Below, piece by piece: positions 25,586 to 35,518 of a DNA stretch of 60,781 nucleotides. Both the position numbers and the translations under genes were made by a program. The notes below the pieces were generated by a model. That model saw only the letters and a program-made list of their open reading frames with translations. It had not been told where the DNA came from and did no database searches. The stretch comes from Fusobacterium sp. (GTDB lineage: Bacteria > Fusobacteriota > Fusobacteriia > Fusobacteriales > Fusobacteriaceae), in NCBI RefSeq assembly GCF_030528405.1, contig NZ_JAUMYY010000005.1:1-60781 (forward strand), given 5' to 3'. Position 1 is the stretch's first letter. Each line of letters starts with the position of its first letter.

Positions 25586-28093
25586 ATGTCAATAAGATTT
25601 TTATATGACAGGCAAAAAACTGCTGTTATTTATAATGAAGACAGATACACTTATAGCGATGTCATAAGATATGTGAAGTTTTTTTCTAATAAGTTAGAAA
25701 TAGAGGAAGAAGCCAAAGTTGCAGTTATGCTTGAAAATAGACCTGAAACTATTTTTTCTCTTTTTTCTATATGGGATAAAAAAGCTATTTCAATAAATTT
25801 AGATGCCAGTTATACTGATGAGCAACTTGCTTATGTCTTTAATGATGCCGAACCTGAATATATTTTTGTTTCTAATAAAACAGAGGATATTGCAAAAAAA
25901 GCCATGGAGCTTTCTAAGCATCAAGTTAAACTAATAAATGTTGATGAAGTTAAAATTCCCGATAACTTTAAAGTTGATACTGAAACTGTTGATGTTGAAG
26001 ATTTAAAAGCTACAGCATTAATCTTATACACATCAGGTACAACTGGAAATCCTAAAGGTGTTATGCTGAGTTTTGAAAATATAATGGCTAATATAAATGG
26101 AGTTAAAAATGTAAATCTTGTTACAGATAATGACACTATACTTGCTATTTTACCTTATCATCATATATTACCTTTAAGTTTTACCCTAATTATGCCAATA
26201 TATTTTGGTGTGCCCATTGTAATATTAGGTGAAATCTCATCAGCAAGCTTAAAGAAAAATCTGAAAGAACATAAAATAAGTGTTATTGTTGGAGTTCCCA
26301 GAGTCTGGGAAATGTTAGATAAAGCAATAATGGGAGAAATTAATAAAAGTTCCCTTGGAAGATTTTTCTTTAAATTAGCTAAAAAATTTAAATCTATGAA
26401 AATAAGAAAATTAATCTTTTCTAAAGTTCACAATGAATTTGGTGGAAATATAAGAGTTATGGCTTCAGGAGGTGCAAAACTTGATGCTGGAGTGATTGAA
26501 AACTTCTTGACTCTTGGCTTTCATTTAATACAGGGCTATGGTATGACAGAAACTGCACCTATTATCTCATTTAATGTTCCTGGAAGAGAAAGGGCTGATA
26601 CTGTTGGAGAAATTATTCCTGATGTGGAAGTTAAATTTACATCAGATGATGAAATCCTAGTCAGAGGAAAAAATGTTACAAAGGGATATTATAAAAATGA
26701 GATTGCCACTAAAGAAGCTTTTGATGAAGAACTATGGTTTCACACTGGTGATCTAGGAAAAATGTCTGGTAATCATCTTGTTATAATTGGAAGAAAAAAA
26801 GAAATGATAGTTCTTCCAAATGGAAAAAATATCAATCCTTCAGATATAGAAGGAGAAATTATAAAAGAAACTGACCTAATAAAAGAAGTTGCTATAACAG
26901 AGCATAATAATCATTTAATTGCAGTAGTTTACCCTGATTTTGAACTAATTAAAGTAAAAAAAATTGTAAATATAAGCGAAGCTATAAAGTGGGAAGTTAT
27001 AGACAAATATAATTTGAATGCTCCAAATTATAAAAAAATTCATGATATAAAAATAGTTAAAGATGAACTTCCAAAGACGAAAATGGGTAAAATTAGAAGA
27101 TTTATGTTAAAAGATTTATTGGAAAATAAGGTGGAAGCTTCTAAAGATAAAAATGAAAAAGAAATAACTATTCCAGAAAAAATAAGACTGGAATACGAGC
27201 TTGTGAGTAAATATATAGAAGATACTTATCAGAAAAAAATCAATCCAGACTCTCATATAGAGTTAGATCTAGGTTTTGACTCATTAGATATGGTTGAACT
27301 TATGAACTTTATCAATTCTAATTTTTCAACTAATTTTGCTGAAGAAGACTTCGTTGAAAATAAAACTATTGAAACAATTTTAACAAGAGCAATAGAAAAG
27401 GCTGAAACTGCACTTATAAAAGAGAATGAAAATTTAAAAAAGGTTTTTGAAAATTCAGATAAGGTAAAATTACCAGCAAGTGCCTTTATTTCAAAAATAT
27501 TTAGCTTTATTTTAAGACCTATATATAAATTATACTTTGGACTTAGTATAAAAGGTAAAGAAAACATAAAAGAAGGGGCTGGAATAATTGCTGGAAATCA
27601 TCAAAGTTTCCATGATGCCTTTATAGTTAACCAATCTTTTAGCTCAAAAGAGTTAGCTGAAAATTATTATATTGCAACAGCTCTTCATTTTAAAAGTAAT
27701 TTTAAAAAATATTTGGCTAATAATGGAAATATAATCTTAGTTGATGTCAACAGAAATTTAAAGACAACTTTGCAGGCTGCATCAAAAGTTTTAAAAAGTG
27801 GAAAGAAACTTATGATCTTTCCAGAGGGTGCAAGAACACGAACTGGTGATATATCCGAATTTAAAAAAACATTTGCTATTTTAGCTAAAGAATTAAATGT
27901 TCCTGTATATCCATTTGTTATAAATGGTGCCTACGATTCTTGGCCTATCAATCAAAAATTTCCTAAAAAGGGAAAGCTTAGTGTAGAATTTTTAGAAAGA
28001 ATCGAACCAAATGGTAAAACTGTAGACAAAATTGTGGAAGAAACAAAAAATAGAATTGCAAGTAAAATAACAAAAAAGAAAATCACAGAATAA
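25586..28093 (+). CDS. Acyl-AMP ligase / acyl carrier protein / PlsC acyltransferase fusion (copy 1)
   Basis: Three domains lie in one 835-aa chain. An AMP-binding ligase occupies residues 1 to about 520, with YTSGTTGNPKGV near residue 147 and HTGDLG near residue 387. An ACP domain follows, with the phosphopantetheine serine in LGFDSLDMVEL (about residue 567). The C-terminal acyltransferase has the HX4D motif NHQSFHD near residue 670 and FPEGARTRTG near residue 745. The protein could activate a free fatty acid, load it on its own ACP and pass it to a lysophospholipid, working at the inner membrane like Aas. A paralogue lies at 29048. It starts 9 bases after the 49-aa gene. Confidence 0.88.
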   Translation: MSIRFLYDRQKTAVIYNEDRYTYSDVIRYVKFFSNKLEIEEEAKVAVMLENRPETIFSLFSIWDKKAISINLDASYTDEQLAYVFNDAEPEYIFVSNKTEDIAKKAMELSKHQVKLINVDEVKIPDNFKVDTETVDVEDLKATALILYTSGTTGNPKGVMLSFENIMANINGVKNVNLVTDNDTILAILPYHHILPLSFTLIMPIYFGVPIVILGEISSASLKKNLKEHKISVIVGVPRVWEMLDKAIMGEINKSSLGRFFFKLAKKFKSMKIRKLIFSKVHNEFGGNIRVMASGGAKLDAGVIENFLTLGFHLIQGYGMTETAPIISFNVPGRERADTVGEIIPDVEVKFTSDDEILVRGKNVTKGYYKNEIATKEAFDEELWFHTGDLGKMSGNHLVIIGRKKEMIVLPNGKNINPSDIEGEIIKETDLIKEVAITEHNNHLIAVVYPDFELIKVKKIVNISEAIKWEVIDKYNLNAPNYKKIHDIKIVKDELPKTKMGKIRRFMLKDLLENKVEASKDKNEKEITIPEKIRLEYELVSKYIEDTYQKKINPDSHIELDLGFDSLDMVELMNFINSNFSTNFAEEDFVENKTIETILTRAIEKAETALIKENENLKKVFENSDKVKLPASAFISKIFSFILRPIYKLYFGLSIKGKENIKEGAGIIAGNHQSFHDAFIVNQSFSSKELAENYYIATALHFKSNFKKYLANNGNIILVDVNRNLKTTLQAASKVLKSGKKLMIFPEGARTRTGDISEFKKTFAILAKELNVPVYPFVINGAYDSWPINQKFPKKGKLSVEFLERIEPNGKTVDKIVEETKNRIASKITKKKITE

Positions 28094-28096
28094 AAT

Positions 28097-28258
28097 AAGA
28101 GGGGCTATTGCAAATTAGATTTTAAAAAATTTTACTTGTCCGTCTAAATATAAAATTTCAATATTTTTGAGAAGCATAGCTTTAATAAAAATACTAGAAA
28201 TTATTAATTAGGTAGACTTCAAAACACTTACGAATCTTTAAATTGCAACAGCCTCTTT
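28097..28258. repeat. Inverted-repeat element at a convergent junction, about 160 bp
   Basis: The ends AAGAGGGGCTATTGCAAATT (28097-28116) and AATTGCAACAGCCTCTT (28242-28258) are complementary apart from two extra G and one mismatch. An internal GTCTA/TAGAC pair is also present. There is no ORF. The element lies between two genes that run into each other and probably terminates both. Its ends resemble those of elements at 13497, 31521 and 52494. Confidence 0.75.
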
Positions 28259-28639
28259 TTAAAATATTAAGCTATATATTTTAGGTATCAATGCATTATG
28301 ATTAAAATTAAATGGTTCTCTTATTGGAAAGTATAAATACATTCTCAGAAGCCAAACTAAAATAAAAACAGTAAACAATAAATATAAATATTTCTTCTTA
28401 TCAAAAATTAAAAATATTACTATAAATGGCACTGTCCAAAATAAAGGGTGAAAATAAAAAGCTCCTTTTAAATTGAATTCCATAAGTTGTACATAAGCTC
28501 TAGTCATTCCACAGCTCAAACAGGGAACACCATAAAAATTATAAAATAAGCAAATACTTCCTCCAAATTTTTTATAATATAAAATACTAGCTAGTCCTAT
28601 AGCTAAAAAAATTATTATGAAATATTTCCTTTTTGACAT
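28259..28639 (-). CDS. DUF2752 membrane protein, 126 aa
   Basis: The chain has about three hydrophobic segments and the family motif CLSCGMTRAYVQLM near residue 40, where paired cysteines precede GMTRA. DUF2752 proteins are small inner-membrane proteins of unknown role. It overlaps the upstream DUF4234 gene by 25 bases, so the two are translated together. Its stop codon is at the edge of the inverted-repeat element. Confidence 0.75.
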   Translation of the reverse strand: MSKRKYFIIIFLAIGLASILYYKKFGGSICLFYNFYGVPCLSCGMTRAYVQLMEFNLKGAFYFHPLFWTVPFIVIFLIFDKKKYLYLLFTVFILVWLLRMYLYFPIREPFNFNHNALIPKIYSLIF

Positions 28640-28842
28640 ATTTTATTTACCTCATTTTGTGCTAATGCCATTGCTACTATAGGAAGTCCAACTAAAGTTA
28701 AGACAAGATATATCATACTTGCATTTTTATCTCCCCCTACTTCCTCAACTTCTTTTCCCATATTATACATCCAAACAATATAATATATTCCACAAGTTAC
28801 AAAAGAAAGAATTACAGCTACAGCAATATTACGCTCTTTCAT
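28615..28842 (-). CDS. Small DUF4234-like membrane protein, 75 aa
   Basis: The start is placed at the ATG at 28842, which has an AAAGGAGT site 7 bases upstream; a longer TTG reading includes that site and is unlikely. The product starts MKERNIAVAVILSF and has two membrane segments around the turn TCGIYYIVWMYNMGKE, typical of DUF4234. The function is unknown. It shares 25 bases with the DUF2752 gene. Confidence 0.7.
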   Translation of the reverse strand: MKERNIAVAVILSFVTCGIYYIVWMYNMGKEVEEVGGDKNASMIYLVLTLVGLPIVAMALAQNEVNKICQKGNIS

Positions 28843-28993
28843 AAAAAATACTCCTTTCAAAAATAATTTATATCTTCCATTATTTTAATTTATTTTCTTT
28901 GAAAAGTAAATATTTTAAGATAAAGTTTTCTAAGTTTTAGAGGCAAATATTTAAAAAATTCAAAAATTTATTCTTTTATCTATACAAAAATTA

Positions 28994-29002
28994 TGCTATA
29001 AT
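28994..29002 (+). promoter_or_regulatory. Extended -10 promoter of the second acyl-AMP ligase gene
   Basis: TGC followed by TATAAT (28997-29002) lies 46 bases before the TTG start at 29048. No clear -35 box is seen. Confidence 0.45.
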
Positions 29003-29047
29003 TATTAAATAACGCTAGTTATATAAAGATTTTAAGGAGGACTTTTT

Positions 29048-31519
29048 TTGAAAATATTAGTAGATAAAAATAAAGTAGCTATCTATTACAAAGATAAAGC
29101 TATAACTTATAAAGAGTTAATATTAGATATAAAAAAATTAACAAAATTTTCTAACTTAAAAGAAAAATCAAATATTTTAATTTTTATGGAAAATAGACCT
29201 GAATATTTAATTTCTTTTTTTAGTATTTGGGATTCTAAAGCAACTGCTGTTTGTATTGATGCATCCAGTACAGCTGAAGAGCTATCTTACTATATTGATA
29301 ATTCAGATAGTACAAAAATAATAACTTCTAGTTTGCATCATGATAAAGTAAAAGAAGCTCTTAATATTTTACAAAAGAATGTTGAGATAATTGTTGTCGA
29401 TAATATAGACTTTGCTTCAATTGATATGGCTGAAATCAAAGAAGAAGACTTATATGTAAATGCTCCTGAAAAAGAAGATGTAGCATTTATATTATATACA
29501 TCTGGAACAACTGGAAAACCAAAGGGAGTTATGCTTACCTTTGATAATCTTCTTGCAAATATAGAATCTCTAGATGAACACAAAATGTTTAGTGAGGAAG
29601 ATATAACTATTGCTCTACTGCCTCTACATCATATTCTTCCGCTTCTAGGAACTGGTATTTTACCTCTTATATATTCTGCGACTATAGTCTTTCTAGAAGA
29701 AATTTCTTCTACAGCTCTTATGGAAACAATGAAAAAATACAAAGTTTCTATGCTTATAGCTGTTCCAAGATTATGGGAAATGATACATAAGAAAATAATG
29801 GATACTATAAACTCAAAAGCTATTACCAGATTTATTTTTAAACTTGCTCAAAAAATTAATTCTTTGAGTTTCAGTAGAAAAATTTTTAAGAAGGTTAATG
29901 AGGGCTTTGGTGGAAATGTAAAAAGTTTTATTTCAGGTGGCTCGAAATTAAACTCTCAAATAGCTGCTGATTTCTATACCTTAGGTCTAAAAATCTGTGA
30001 AGGTTATGGTATGACTGAAACTTCACCCATAATTTCTTTTACTCCTATGGACGATATTATACCAGGCTGTGCTGGTAGAGTTATAAAGGATGTTGAAGTT
30101 AAGATAGCTGAAGATGGTGAGATATTAGTTCAAGGTAGAAATGTAATGAAGGGATATTATAAAAATCCTGAAGCAACTTCACAAATCATAAAAGATGGTT
30201 GGTTACATACTGGTGATTTAGGCTACCTTAAAGGAAAACATTTATATGTTACAGGTAGAAAAAAAGATATGATAGTTCTATCTAATGGTAAAAATATTAA
30301 TCCAATTGAGATAGAGGATCAAATTATGTCTATGACTAATTTAATTTCAGAAATAGTTGTTATAGATTTTAAAGGGGCTTTAACTGCTGTTATCCATCCT
30401 GATTTTGTTAAAGTCAAAGAAGAAAAAATTGCCAATGTCTATGAAACTTTAAAATGGAACATTGTTGATATATACAATCAAAAAGTTGCTGATTATAAAA
30501 AAGTCTTAGATGTTAAAATACTTAATGAAGACTTTCCTAAAACTAAAATTGGAAAAATAAAGAGATTTTTAATTCCAGATTTACTTGAAGGTAAAATAGA
30601 AAAGAAAGTAAGAAAAGAAGAGCCTGATTTTGATGAGTATGTAAAAATCAAAAAATATCTTGTGGGTATAAAGGGAGAAGAAGTCTACCAAGATTCACAT
30701 CTTGAAATAGATTTAAAAATGGATTCCCTTGATATGGTTGAATTTTTATATTTCTTAGAGCTTAACTTCGGTATTAAAGAAGAAGATTTGATTTCTAAAA
30801 ATCCTACACTTATAGAGCTTGCAAATTATATCAGAGAACATAAAAGTTCTGAAAAAATTGGAAATTTAAATTGGAATGACATTGTAAATAAAAATGTTGA
30901 TGTTAAAGTTCCTAGTTCCAGTATTTTTTCGTCTTTTATAAGAATGCTAAGTCTTATTGTTTTTAAGACATATATAAGGGCTAAAGTTGAAAATAAAACT
31001 AAATTATCAGATAAAAAAGCTATCTATGTTGGAAATCATCAGAGCTTTTTAGATGGCTTCTTATTCAATTATGCAATTTCTGGAAAAATTTTAAGAAATT
31101 CTTATTATATGGCAACTGCTGATCATTTTAAAAGTTCATTTAGAAAAGGCATTGCAAATATGTCCAATATTGTTTTAGTTGATGTAAATAAAGATATTGC
31201 TGAGGTCATACAAACTATGTCTAAAATCTTAAAAGATGGTAAAAATGTTGTAATTTTTCCAGAAGGTTTAAGGACGAGAGATGGAAAACTAAATCCATTT
31301 AGAAAAACTTTTGCTATACTTGCAAAGGAATTAAATGTGGATGTACATCCTTTTGTCATTAAAGGTGCCTATGAATGTTGGCCAACTGCTCAAAAATTCC
31401 CTAAAGCAGCTAAAGTAGAATTAAAATTTTTAGACAGAATTGAAAATACTGCTTCTATGACTTATGAAGAAATAGTTGATAGAGCTTACGAAGTTATAAA
31501 AAATGAATTAGAAAATTAA
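29048..31519 (+). CDS. Acyl-AMP ligase / acyl carrier protein / PlsC acyltransferase fusion (copy 2)
   Basis: This 823-aa paralogue has the same three-domain order as the gene at 25586: YTSGTTGKPKGV near residue 150, an ACP serine in LKMDSLDMVEF near residue 558, HX4D in NHQSFLDG near residue 663 and FPEGLRTRDG near residue 737. It starts with TTG, supported by AAGGAGG 6-8 bases upstream. All catalytic signals are kept, so both copies are probably active, perhaps with different fatty-acid preference. The copies are well diverged, so the duplication is old. It has its own promoter and ends at an inverted-repeat terminator. Confidence 0.88.
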   Translation: MKILVDKNKVAIYYKDKAITYKELILDIKKLTKFSNLKEKSNILIFMENRPEYLISFFSIWDSKATAVCIDASSTAEELSYYIDNSDSTKIITSSLHHDKVKEALNILQKNVEIIVVDNIDFASIDMAEIKEEDLYVNAPEKEDVAFILYTSGTTGKPKGVMLTFDNLLANIESLDEHKMFSEEDITIALLPLHHILPLLGTGILPLIYSATIVFLEEISSTALMETMKKYKVSMLIAVPRLWEMIHKKIMDTINSKAITRFIFKLAQKINSLSFSRKIFKKVNEGFGGNVKSFISGGSKLNSQIAADFYTLGLKICEGYGMTETSPIISFTPMDDIIPGCAGRVIKDVEVKIAEDGEILVQGRNVMKGYYKNPEATSQIIKDGWLHTGDLGYLKGKHLYVTGRKKDMIVLSNGKNINPIEIEDQIMSMTNLISEIVVIDFKGALTAVIHPDFVKVKEEKIANVYETLKWNIVDIYNQKVADYKKVLDVKILNEDFPKTKIGKIKRFLIPDLLEGKIEKKVRKEEPDFDEYVKIKKYLVGIKGEEVYQDSHLEIDLKMDSLDMVEFLYFLELNFGIKEEDLISKNPTLIELANYIREHKSSEKIGNLNWNDIVNKNVDVKVPSSSIFSSFIRMLSLIVFKTYIRAKVENKTKLSDKKAIYVGNHQSFLDGFLFNYAISGKILRNSYYMATADHFKSSFRKGIANMSNIVLVDVNKDIAEVIQTMSKILKDGKNVVIFPEGLRTRDGKLNPFRKTFAILAKELNVDVHPFVIKGAYECWPTAQKFPKAAKVELKFLDRIENTASMTYEEIVDRAYEVIKNELEN

Positions 31520-31520
31520 A

Positions 31521-31578
31521 AAAATAATGGGACTATTGCATTTTAGAAAAGTCTAGTTTGCAACAGTCCCATTATTTT
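31521..31578. repeat. Inverted-repeat element / bidirectional terminator, 58 bp
   Basis: AAAATAATGGGACTATTGCA (31521-31540) and TGCAACAGTCCCATTATTTT (31559-31578) match along 20 bases with one mismatch. A small TAGA/TCTA hairpin lies in the loop. It ends both the acyl ligase gene on the left and the nptA-like gene on the right; the right arm overlaps that gene's stop codon. This is the most compact of the four related elements. Confidence 0.8.
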
Positions 31579-33196
31579 ATATCTTCATAAAATTTTCTAT
31601 TATATTATGAATATGATCTGCAATTCTTTTATAATAGTTTATTATATCTAAATATCCTGTATTAAGCCTTGAAGGTATATCAGAATTTTCAAAGTGCAAT
31701 TTTTTAGCTTCATTGTAAGTATTTTTTATTTGAGAATATTTCCTTATCCCATTTACAAATATTTCCCTTTCTTTTGTTTCATAAGCCTTTGAGATATCAG
31801 AAAAAAGATCCAAAGCTGAACTATGAAGTTTAAATAAATATTTTTTTCTCGCTTCATCTATATCTATAGAATTTTCATTTAGCATATTTAATCTATTGGC
31901 AATTCTATTTAAATAGTCACTCATAGTTTCATACTCATCACAGGTAAGTAAATTAATTCTTGTTTCTTCTATTAATCTTTTTTCTAGTGATTTATTTAGT
32001 AAGGTAAAATTTGTGTCATAGATTTCTTTTTCATATAAATCCAACTTATCTTCTATTTTAGATATTTCCTCTAAATAATTTTTAATTTTATCAGGCTCAT
32101 ATAAAACTTCCTCAACTCTAAAAAAGACATCTTTTATTAATTGTGACATCGTCTGTATTTCTATTTTAGTTTGATCAATTATTAAAGTTGGTAAAGTCAT
32201 CATAAGTGAAGCCAGACGAGTTACTCTAATTTCATCTTGCTCACCATCGTCCTTAGTTACCTTTTCGAGAAAGTCACTAAGTAAACCTACAAAAGGAGTT
32301 AAAATAATTACATTACTTATATTAAAAATAGTATGTGCTGCCGCTATTGCTGGACCTATGTATGTATTAGAATCTATAAATATTGCTAAAAATTTTAAAT
32401 AATATTTAAAAATGCTTGTAACCCAAATAAGTCCTATAAAATTTATAAGCGTATGGGCATAAGCTGCCCTTTTAGCATTTACCTTTGCTCCCAAAGATGC
32501 CAATAATGCTGTTATAGTCGTTCCTACATTCTCTCCCAAGACCAGTGCAACAGAAGTAGGATAATCAATTAAACCCTGTGAAGCAAGAGCTATTGTTATT
32601 CCCAGAGTAGCTGATGAAGATTGTACAATCGCTGTCATCAATGCTCCTACTAAACTTGCCTTTAAAAGGGTAGAATAAGAATTTACTTTAAAAAGTTTAA
32701 ACATATCTGTGAAAAATTCTAATTCCTTTAGGGGGCTTAAGGAAGAACTCATCAATTGTAAACCTAAGAAAACAAAGCCAAATCCCATAATTGCCATAAG
32801 TTTTATTCTTATTTCTTCTTTTTTATTAAATATATACAAGATTGCTGAAATGCCTATCATAGGCAAACCATATTTACCAATATTTAATACTAAAAGCCAT
32901 CCTGTTGTTGTAGTTCCTATATTAGCTCCTAGTATAATTCCTAAAGCTTGTTTTAATGTCAATAAAGATGCATTTGTAAAACCAACTGCCATTACTGTTA
33001 TTACAGACGAGGACTGTACTAAGCCCGTCATTAAAACTCCAACAAATATTCCTATTATTCTGTTATTTGTAAGTGATGATAATATTTTCTTTAATTTTGG
33101 ACCCGCTATTTTTTGCATACTTCCTGACATATTTTCCATTCCATACAGAAACATTCCCAGTCCGCCAATAAGTTCAAATACTATTTTTAAATACAT
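31577..33196 (-). CDS. Na+/phosphate cotransporter, NptA family, with PhoU-like domain
   Basis: The N-terminal 310 residues form a polytopic membrane domain with the paired QSSS signatures of the PNaS family (QSSSVITV at residue 61 and QSSSATLG near residue 190). The C-terminal 200 residues are helical and PhoU-like. The 539-aa product should import phosphate with sodium across the inner membrane. It is the last gene of the long minus-strand series and follows the DUF2156 gene by 11 bases. Confidence 0.85.
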   Translation of the reverse strand: MYLKIVFELIGGLGMFLYGMENMSGSMQKIAGPKLKKILSSLTNNRIIGIFVGVLMTGLVQSSSVITVMAVGFTNASLLTLKQALGIILGANIGTTTTGWLLVLNIGKYGLPMIGISAILYIFNKKEEIRIKLMAIMGFGFVFLGLQLMSSSLSPLKELEFFTDMFKLFKVNSYSTLLKASLVGALMTAIVQSSSATLGITIALASQGLIDYPTSVALVLGENVGTTITALLASLGAKVNAKRAAYAHTLINFIGLIWVTSIFKYYLKFLAIFIDSNTYIGPAIAAAHTIFNISNVIILTPFVGLLSDFLEKVTKDDGEQDEIRVTRLASLMMTLPTLIIDQTKIEIQTMSQLIKDVFFRVEEVLYEPDKIKNYLEEISKIEDKLDLYEKEIYDTNFTLLNKSLEKRLIEETRINLLTCDEYETMSDYLNRIANRLNMLNENSIDIDEARKKYLFKLHSSALDLFSDISKAYETKEREIFVNGIRKYSQIKNTYNEAKKLHFENSDIPSRLNTGYLDIINYYKRIADHIHNIIENFMKI

Positions 33197-33207
33197 CCAT
33201 CCCCCTG

Positions 33208-34080
33208 CTATTCAATATTAAATTTTTTAAGTAGTTTTATAGGCCTATAAGACATCTTTGCTTCTCTTAATCCCTCATCTCCAAAATCATCTTCTCTATT
33301 CACTAATTCATATTTTAAAGCTTCTGCCTGTAAAAACATCATATTTATAGCCTGATAACTTCCCACATATTCTATTAGAGCTTTCTCCACATGGACAACA
33401 AATGTTTTTGAGTTAAGCTCCTCACCTAATGAATAAGCAACAATTTCTCCATCAACTCTTAATAGTCCTCCAACTACATCAAGATATTTGAAATTTTTTA
33501 AAACTTCAATTATTCCCATTGTTTCACTTATTAAAACTTCTTGATCTTTATCAATATTTACTTTCGCCCACATTTTTTGAAAATCTATAACTTCTGCTAT
33601 ATTATTTTCTGTTATCTTTTCATAACTATAATTGTAAGTTTTTTTAAAATTAGCAACTCTATTTTTTTTCTTAGCTAGGTTACGACCAGATAAGTTTGCT
33701 AATTTTTCAACAGAATAAATATAATCTTCAAGATACCTTGCCTCTACAAATTCAAAATGATCTTTTAATCTTTCTACCCAATATTCTGTAAAATATAAAA
33801 TAGGTGCTTTTTCCTCAATAAATCTTTTTATTATTTCTATCATTTTTTGAAAAGCTTTATCATCTTCATATTTGTCAGGCTTTAATATGGGCATATGATA
33901 GTATATTTGTCCATTATAAATTGATTTTATAAGTAATATATCATCTTCTATACTATATTCGGTATCCTCTCCGAAACTCCATAAAAATAAATTTGTAAAG
34001 GTATTATCTGATATTTCAAATATCCCCTTAGTATATTCATCAATAGAATCTTTAGATTCTAATGTTAATTTTTTCCACAT
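33208..34080 (-). CDS. DUF2156 (acyl/aminoacyl-transferase fold) protein, 290 aa
   Basis: The chain matches the soluble GNAT-like DUF2156 domain found at the C-terminus of MprF lysyl-phosphatidylglycerol synthases: an opening with FTNLFLWS, then the basic stretch NLAKKKNRVANFKK and AINMMFLQ towards the end. There are no membrane segments. It may transfer an acyl or aminoacyl group; the substrate is unknown. It sits 17 bases after pepV and 11 before the phosphate transporter. Confidence 0.75.
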   Translation of the reverse strand: MWKKLTLESKDSIDEYTKGIFEISDNTFTNLFLWSFGEDTEYSIEDDILLIKSIYNGQIYYHMPILKPDKYEDDKAFQKMIEIIKRFIEEKAPILYFTEYWVERLKDHFEFVEARYLEDYIYSVEKLANLSGRNLAKKKNRVANFKKTYNYSYEKITENNIAEVIDFQKMWAKVNIDKDQEVLISETMGIIEVLKNFKYLDVVGGLLRVDGEIVAYSLGEELNSKTFVVHVEKALIEYVGSYQAINMMFLQAEALKYELVNREDDFGDEGLREAKMSYRPIKLLKKFNIE

Positions 34081-34097
34081 TTATATAAGTCCCCAAT

Positions 34098-35456
34098 CTA
34101 TTTTGCTAATCTATATATAGCCTCTACATATATTTTTAATAATATATCTATTTTAGAAATTTCTAAATATTCATCTCTTTGATGCATTCTATCTTCTTGT
34201 GATGGAAGTAATGCTCCAAAGGCAACTGCATTTTTTGCATATTTTGCATATGTACCTCCACCTATTGCTTTAGGTTTTGATTCCTTATCTCCTGTTATTT
34301 CTTGATAAATATTCATAAGTGTAGAAACTAGGAAACTTTCTCTATCAACATATAGAGGCTGTGTATTTGAATGAAGAGCAAATTCATAACCATAATCTTC
34401 TACAACTTTTTTTATTTGAGAAATAATATTATCATTTTTTATTTTTACTGGAACTCTCATATCTATCCATATTTCCATTTGATTGTTCTCTAAAGTCATC
34501 TTTCCTAAGTTTAAAGTTAGAGCTCCTGTTTCTCCATCATCACATTTTACTCCAAATGATTCTCCATCAGTCTCCATTTTTATAAATTTATCATAAAAAT
34601 TTACTATTCCTTTTAATTCTTCATTTTTTATTTCCATTTCTTTTAAAACTTCAAATAAAGCTGAAACAGCATTATAACCTAAATGCGGTTTTGCACCATG
34701 TGCTGGTATACCTGCTGATTTTATTTTATAGATTTCTTTTTCTTTTAAAAACTCAACTTTTTTCATATTTTTTACATTCTCAAGTAAAGACACAGGAATC
34801 TCTCCTAAGGCTTCATTTGGAACAGAGTTGAAGGCATTTCCTCCATTTATTTTTATAGCATCTAGTGTTTCAAATTGCTTTTTTATTTTTACTCTTATGG
34901 AACCTTTTTCTGCATAAGTAACAGGGAAGCTAGAATCTGGAGTAAATGCTAAATCAGGATAAGGCATTTTTAATTCTCCAAAATAATATTTAAGACAAGC
35001 ACTTCCACTTTCTTCATCTGCTCCCAATATCATTCTTACTTTCTTATTTAATTTTATGCCTGCATCAGCTATAGCTTTCATAGCATATAAAGATATTATA
35101 GCTGGACCTTTGTCATCTAAAGTTCCTCTTCCAAAGATTTTTCCATCTTCTATTATACCTCCATAAGGTGGATGCTCCCAATTATCACCTTCTGGAACAA
35201 CATCCACATGTGCAAGTATTCCTAAAGTTTCCTCTCCTTCACCCATATCAATATGCATAGCATAATTATCAAATTTTTCTGCTTTAAATCCCAATTTTTT
35301 AGCTAACTCCATAAAATGGTCTAAAGCCTTTGCTGGACCTTCTCCAAATGGCATTCCAGGTAAAGGAGCTTCTTTTACACTTTTTACTCTAATTGCATTT
35401 TGAATTTCTTTTACCACTTCCTCTTTGTATTCTAAAACTTTCTCTTTTAAATCCAT
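34098..35456 (-). CDS. pepV: Dipeptidase PepV (M20 family)
   Basis: PepV is a zinc dipeptidase that frees amino acids from dipeptides, a main energy source for these peptide fermenters. The 452-aa chain shows AHVDVVPEGDNW near residue 82 (metal His and catalytic Asp), GRGTLDDKGP near residue 113 (bridging Asp) and GADEESGSACL near residue 148 (catalytic and metal Glu). GGTYAKY near residue 410 is also typical. A GGAGGA site supports the start. The gene is likely cytosolic and co-directional with mlaA upstream. Confidence 0.9.
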   Translation of the reverse strand: MDLKEKVLEYKEEVVKEIQNAIRVKSVKEAPLPGMPFGEGPAKALDHFMELAKKLGFKAEKFDNYAMHIDMGEGEETLGILAHVDVVPEGDNWEHPPYGGIIEDGKIFGRGTLDDKGPAIISLYAMKAIADAGIKLNKKVRMILGADEESGSACLKYYFGELKMPYPDLAFTPDSSFPVTYAEKGSIRVKIKKQFETLDAIKINGGNAFNSVPNEALGEIPVSLLENVKNMKKVEFLKEKEIYKIKSAGIPAHGAKPHLGYNAVSALFEVLKEMEIKNEELKGIVNFYDKFIKMETDGESFGVKCDDGETGALTLNLGKMTLENNQMEIWIDMRVPVKIKNDNIISQIKKVVEDYGYEFALHSNTQPLYVDRESFLVSTLMNIYQEITGDKESKPKAIGGGTYAKYAKNAVAFGALLPSQEDRMHQRDEYLEISKIDILLKIYVEAIYRLAK

Positions 35457-35518
35457 AATTTTCCTCCTCTTATTTTATTTAATTAAATTTCATTCTAATT
35501 AGATGAATCAAAAATCCT

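Noticed and set aside
32709-33221. 170-aa plus-strand frame across the phosphate transporter gene
   Set aside because: Antisense shadow; no ribosome site and no family resemblance.
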